From Crateriforma sp964453205 (GTDB lineage: Bacteria; Planctomycetota; Planctomycetia; Pirellulales; Pirellulaceae), in contig CAYVRC010000001.1 of assembly GCA_964453205.1 (NCBI GenBank), positions 75,111 to 139,110 on the forward strand: DNA of 64,000 nt, given 5' to 3'. The notes beneath the pieces are model-generated. The model was not told where the DNA came from and ran no database searches. It saw only the letters and a list, made by a program, of their open reading frames with translations. The translations under genes and the position numbers were made by a program. Of this stretch, positions 60,865 through 64,000 are shown piece by piece (positions within the stretch are counted from its first letter, which is position 1; the number at the start of each line of letters is the position of its first letter).

Positions 60865-60952
60865 TTCCGTCGGCGGCAAAGGTGTGGCCGACCACGTCGG
60901 CGTCGGCCCGGCCGCAAGTCCGCCACGTCCGAAGAAGTCGCGACGCGATAGG

Positions 60953-61156
60953 TCACACGAAGTACTGAATCATCAGGATAACGACGAAGATCAGTCCCAT
61001 GAAACCGCCGATCCACCGCGCCGTGTGTCCGGCGTGTTTCAAAATCAACGACATGTCTTCGTGACGCGTCGCCCCAAAGACTAACGCGATCGCGATCAGC
61101 AAGGGCACGAAGTAAAGCAGATAGGTCGGTGAGATCGAAAGCATGTCGGCATCCAC
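60953..61156 (-). CDS. Small two-helix membrane protein
   Basis: A 67-residue protein with two predicted membrane helices (TYLLYFVPLLIAIALVFGA and ARWIGGFMGLIFVVILMIQYFV) joined by a polar loop. No family recognised. It is 63 bases upstream of the DUF6677-like gene on the same strand order and has a clean ATG. Small size keeps confidence moderate. Confidence 0.6.
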   Translation of the reverse strand: MDADMLSISPTYLLYFVPLLIAIALVFGATRHEDMSLILKHAGHTARWIGGFMGLIFVVILMIQYFV

Positions 61157-61219
61157 GGAGGGAAAAATCAGATCGATGGGGTCACGCCGTCGATAACGCG
61201 ACGCTGTCGGTCGGCCCGG

Positions 61220-61852
61220 TCAGGACGATTCGTCGTCATCCTTTTCGTCTTCCTTTTCCTTCTCCCGACGACCGCTGATCGGGACCGCCAGTGGGCCGGC
61301 AAAGGCGTCGTAAACGACCAGAATGTTCAGCAAGCCCGCGATCATCGTGTACCACGTCCCCATCTCGTATCCCGCGCCCCGGCGGGCGTACCACGCCGAG
61401 ACTTCGTCGGCATTCTTTTCGATGACCGGGCGGTGCGGCGGAGCCATGAAGCCGTTCCAAAGCGGCTCGTAGGCGTCCAACGTCCGGCCGGTCACCGGAT
61501 CGGTCATCTTTCGCATCCGGTTGCCTTGGATCAGCGCCGGAAGCGCCGCCGCGCCGACACCGGCCTGCAAAAAATAATGCCAGCGTTTGTCGCCGGGCTG
61601 CCACGACGCGTACACGACATGACCGCCGCCGAGTGCGAAACCCAAAATCCAGATGCACAGAATACTGACGACGAACAAACCGCCCTTGGCCGAACGGCCT
61701 TGGTAAAAGTGCCCGACCCCGGGGACCAGCCAAGCCAGAAAGGCCGCCAAATAGCGATTACGCAGATCAACCAATTGGCCGTCCACTTCGATCACGTTTT
61801 CACCGGTCAACTTGCCGCCGGATCGGGCATCGGAAGAATCGCTAGCGGGCAT
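61220..61852 (-). CDS. Membrane protein, DUF6677/TM2-like
   Basis: A 210-residue integral membrane protein with about four hydrophobic segments. The first carries YLAAFLAWLVPGVGHFYQGR, a TM2-domain-like pattern (PGxGxFYxGR). Two more follow around LFVVSILCIWILGFALGGG and GTWYTMIAGLLNILVVYDAFAG. The C-terminal tail is highly charged (REKEKEDEKDDDESS). The start at 61852 is chosen because upstream sequence is not membrane-like and adds a basic leader. The function is unknown. Downstream on the minus strand lies the small membrane protein gene. Confidence 0.75.
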   Translation of the reverse strand: MPASDSSDARSGGKLTGENVIEVDGQLVDLRNRYLAAFLAWLVPGVGHFYQGRSAKGGLFVVSILCIWILGFALGGGHVVYASWQPGDKRWHYFLQAGVGAAALPALIQGNRMRKMTDPVTGRTLDAYEPLWNGFMAPPHRPVIEKNADEVSAWYARRGAGYEMGTWYTMIAGLLNILVVYDAFAGPLAVPISGRREKEKEDEKDDDESS

Positions 61853-62254
61853 CGGTTTCGAAAATAAGAAAGTGAAGGATGAACAAGGAAAGGCGATGAC
61901 ACGGGAACATCGAACGACAGCCGGCCGGATCGAACGCCACACGTAGGGAGCAGCCATTGTGAAACAAACCTGCAAACGCCGATAGGTGAATGCTTTGTCC
62001 CTGGAAAGTCGCTCTCGGCCACTCATCGATTCTCCCACATCGGTCGGTTCCCAGGGCCGTCCCCCGGCCGCTGCGGGTGGGGCAATTTTCGGCCGCCCGT
62101 GATTCCGTCTTGACCGCGCCACGGCTTGCCGCGTATTTCGGGGAAGAACCCGGCGTCAGCGGATCGTTCGCGACCGGGGTCACCTCCCGTGCGGCGTCGC
62201 TCGACGAAATCCTCCGAAACGCCGCCAACGCCACCCGTCAAGGAAGTCCGTTCG

Positions 62255-62878
62255 ATGTTGAAATCTGTTGCTCAGGGATGCTGCGGTCTGGCCTTGGCCG
62301 TCGCGGTCGGTTGCGGGTCGAGCGAAACCACGACGGTTTCCCGGGACGCCGTTGGTCCATCGGATCGGGTGCCGGCCGGCGATTCCGCGTCGTCGGAAGC
62401 CGATCGTCAGGCGGCTCAGCGGGTCGTCAGCCAATTTCTCGACCGCATTCGTCGCGGGGCCGAACAGACATCGGCCCACGATTTGCTGACCGACGCAGCA
62501 CGCCGGCAGATCAATTTGGTCGGCGGGGTGCAGAGCATCGGCGCGCCCGAAGCCCAGTTCACCGTGACCCGAGCCGTGCCGGCACCGGCGGCCGATGGCG
62601 GCCAAGGCGCCACGTCGATGCTGGTCCACAGCTTGTGGGCCGAACCGGTCGCCCCAGAGACGGCCGATGCGACGGTCCAGGAAACTCAGGTCGTTTGGGC
62701 CGTCCAACGCGAGCAGAATCAGTGGCGGATTTCAGGAATGGTCATCGAATTGGCCCCCGGACAGCCCCCGACCGTGATCGATTTCGAAAATGGTCAGCAA
62801 ATGGCCACCCTTTTCGGTGTTTCTGAAAGTGAAACGTCGCAAGCCGCGGCGCCAGGCGACCCCGCCACGGTTCGCTAG
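62255..62878 (+). CDS. Putative lipoprotein of unknown function
   Basis: A 207-residue protein whose N-terminus MLKSVAQGCCGLALAVAVGCGSS is a lipoprotein signal, with the lipobox AVGC before the modified Cys. The mature part begins with a Ser/Asp-rich linker, then AAQRVVSQFLDRIRRGAEQTSAHDLLTDAARRQINL. The strand-rich second half (EAQFTVTRAVPAP, TQVVWAVQREQNQWRISGMVIELAPG) resembles an NTF2/SnoaL-like fold but lacks a clear catalytic motif. The ATG at 62255 gives a lipoprotein signal at the N-terminus; longer forms do not. Confidence 0.7.
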   Translation: MLKSVAQGCCGLALAVAVGCGSSETTTVSRDAVGPSDRVPAGDSASSEADRQAAQRVVSQFLDRIRRGAEQTSAHDLLTDAARRQINLVGGVQSIGAPEAQFTVTRAVPAPAADGGQGATSMLVHSLWAEPVAPETADATVQETQVVWAVQREQNQWRISGMVIELAPGQPPTVIDFENGQQMATLFGVSESETSQAAAPGDPATVR

Positions 62879-63383
62879 ACTCGGACCACCGGCCAGGCTG
62901 TCGGTTCGTCAATCTTCGCAGCGACTCGACGACCGTCTCCGTCGCCGACAATTTCTCGGAAAACCAAATGAAGGCCCTTGGCTCGCTTTTGCGGCCTGGT
63001 GAAGCCCATTGGCCCGGCCGAAGGTCATCCCTTCTCGCGGTGCCCCCCCCGCCCGGCTCGCGTCGGTGCCCCGGCACGGGATCGACCCGTGAAAAGCGTG
63101 ACCTTAACGCCCACCTGCGGAATCGCCCCGGATTCTCGGCTCGCCGGTCTCATTTTTAAAGGACTAGGCGATTGACAGTCGTTAGCGCCTCGTTACTGTA
63201 GCAATCCAAATTGCGTGATCAAAAAAACCTTCGCAAACTGCCTGGGTTACCAGGTCGCGCACTTCGCGGACGACGGCTCGTTGTCGTTGGCTCGTCAGAA
63301 TTAGGTCGGTCCCCAGGACGCGGGATCTGTTTTGTAGTGCGAACGGGATCGCAACAACACTTCCGAGAGTTTGGGAGACATCG
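62879..63383. other. Gene-free region upstream of the Cys-rich protein
   Basis: 505 bases between the lipoprotein gene and the next start. It holds a promoter-like pair (63172-63199) and a small CCTGG-GTTA-CCAGG inverted repeat (63241-63254) that could be a protein-binding site. I see no gene in it. Confidence 0.6.
63172..63199 (+). promoter_or_regulatory. Sigma-70-like promoter
   Basis: TTGACA at 63172-63177, 16 bases, then TACTGT at 63194-63199. The -35 box is consensus; the -10 keeps its first, second and last positions. It would start a transcript near 63206 with a leader of about 178 bases before the Cys-rich secreted protein. Confidence 0.5.
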
Positions 63384-64000
63384 ATGCATCGGAATTTGGT
63401 AAGTGGTATCGCGGCATTCGCACTCATTGTAGGCGTGTCGCTTGCTGCCCCTGGTCAGGCTGACGCCGGCTGTGGTGGCGGATTGTTTTCGAAGTTGGGC
63501 GCGAACAAGTGTGGCGGCGGTTTGCTGTCGAATCTTCACGCCAAAAAAATGGACCTGCTCGGCAACCTGGGTAACCGCGGTTGCGGCGGTGGCCTGTTGG
63601 CCAAGCTGAAGGCGAGACACGCCGGATGCTGCGAACCGGAACCCGTCTGCTGCGAACCGGCTCCTGAACCGGTTTGTTGCCCCGCGCCGGAACCGGTTTG
63701 CTGCCCCGCCCCGGAACCGGTTTGCTGTGAGCCGGCCCCCGAGCCGGTTTGCTGCCCCGCACCGGCGCCGTGCTGTGGCGAAGTCCCCGTGATGGAAACC
63801 GCACCTTGCTGTGGCGGCGAAGTCATGATGGGTGAAACCGTCATGGAAGCGCCGATGATGGAAGGCGAAGTCATGATGGGTGAATCCGTCATGTCCAGCG
63901 AAGGCTTCGACTTGGCTCCCGGCGAAACTCTCGTCCCTGGCAGCGTCGTGACCGGTGCCGCCGTCGCCGCCGGAGCGTCCGCCGACAGCAGCGAAGAAGC
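63384..64000 (+). CDS. Secreted Cys/Pro-repeat protein (partial, runs off right edge)
   Basis: An open frame from the ATG at 63384 to the end of the window (205 codons seen). A signal peptide (SGIAAFALIVGVSLAAPGQADA) is followed by three similar short units carrying CGGGLFSKL, CGGGLLSNL and CGGGLLAKL. Then come at least six repeats of the type EPVCCEPAP or EPVCCPAP, and a Met/Glu-rich section (GEVMMGETVMEAPMMEGEV). The Cys pairs in the repeats suggest disulphide cross-linking. Such Cys-rich secreted proteins are common in planctomycetes and may be envelope or matrix proteins; the role is unknown. A possible promoter lies about 180 bases upstream. Confidence 0.78.
   Translation, partial: MHRNLVSGIAAFALIVGVSLAAPGQADAGCGGGLFSKLGANKCGGGLLSNLHAKKMDLLGNLGNRGCGGGLLAKLKARHAGCCEPEPVCCEPAPEPVCCPAPEPVCCPAPEPVCCEPAPEPVCCPAPAPCCGEVPVMETAPCCGGEVMMGETVMEAPMMEGEVMMGESVMSSEGFDLAPGETLVPGSVVTGAAVAAGASADSSEE

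Noticed and set aside
63640..63780. Possible CRISPR-like array from regular repeats near the right edge
   Set aside because: The periodicity is in codons of a secreted Cys/Pro-repeat protein with no spacers of constant length.
63536..63892. Minus-strand frame with repeated QQTGSGAG units
   Set aside because: It is the reverse translation of the EPVCC repeats of the secreted protein on the plus strand.

Overview
The window is GC-rich bacterial chromosome and reads as a member of the Planctomycetota, probably Pirellulaceae (Rhodopirellula-like). This is inferred from gene content: DUF1080 and sulfatase genes, a Tat-signal Gfo/Idh/MocA dehydrogenase, a secreted PQQ-type propeller, cysteine-rich secreted proteins of unknown function, weak ribosome binding sites, and several large proteins with no clear family. 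No rRNA, tRNA, CRISPR array, intact transposase or prophage was seen.

Layout. 0.1-7.5 kb, minus strand: part of a type VI secretion locus in the order tssK-tssL-(short TssM-like)-tssA-tssB-tssC, running off the left edge. 7.7-12.7 kb: a secreted beta-barrel-like protein, a K+ channel with an RCK domain, a Tat-exported oxidoreductase, panD and a YdcZ-type transporter. 12.8-16.1 kb: an accessory fatty-acid/polyketide-type cassette (dehydratase, long acyl carrier protein, second dehydratase-like protein, FabF-type synthase, small zinc-finger-like protein). A 10-N assembly gap interrupts fabF and looks like a false gap. 16-31 kb: a beta-CASP nuclease, AlkA-type glycosylase, oligoendopeptidase F, a 1195-residue pyruvate:ferredoxin oxidoreductase, an LDH/MDH-type dehydrogenase, a membrane-anchored MutS-like ATPase, a polytopic membrane protein, an EamA transporter and a class III aminotransferase.

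33-35.5 kb is a scrambled catabolic island: a perfect 40-bp palindrome, a LacI-family remnant fused to a nucleoside-hydrolase remnant, an intact nucleoside hydrolase, the first ~48 codons of a sulfatase, and a triple short repeat at the break. 35.5-49.2 kb is mostly housekeeping: argH, an inositol-phosphatase-like gene, a phosphatase, a glycosyltransferase, hisI, a RidA-like gene, recQ, a glycerol-facilitator-like channel, a nitrilase-family amidase, a DUF1080 protein and a methyltransferase-like gene. An 82-bp imperfect inverted repeat lies between two convergent genes near 40.6 kb.

49.3-59 kb is the most interesting stretch. A secreted FAD oxidoreductase flanked by beta-sandwich domains overlaps by 4 bp a membrane protein with two covalent-flavin motifs and two CX3CP iron-sulfur motifs; together they look like an extracytoplasmic electron-transfer pair. 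Convergent to it, and overlapping it by 139 bp, is a YhaN/YhaO (SbcC/SbcD-like) pair. There the ATPase has intact nucleotide motifs plus a membrane hairpin and a long acidic tail, while the nuclease-like partner has lost several metal ligands. A stand-alone FliN/SpoA-domain gene lies upstream. 59-64 kb: an NRDE-family protein, a secreted alpha/beta hydrolase, small membrane proteins, a lipoprotein, and the start of a secreted Cys/Pro-repeat protein cut by the right edge.
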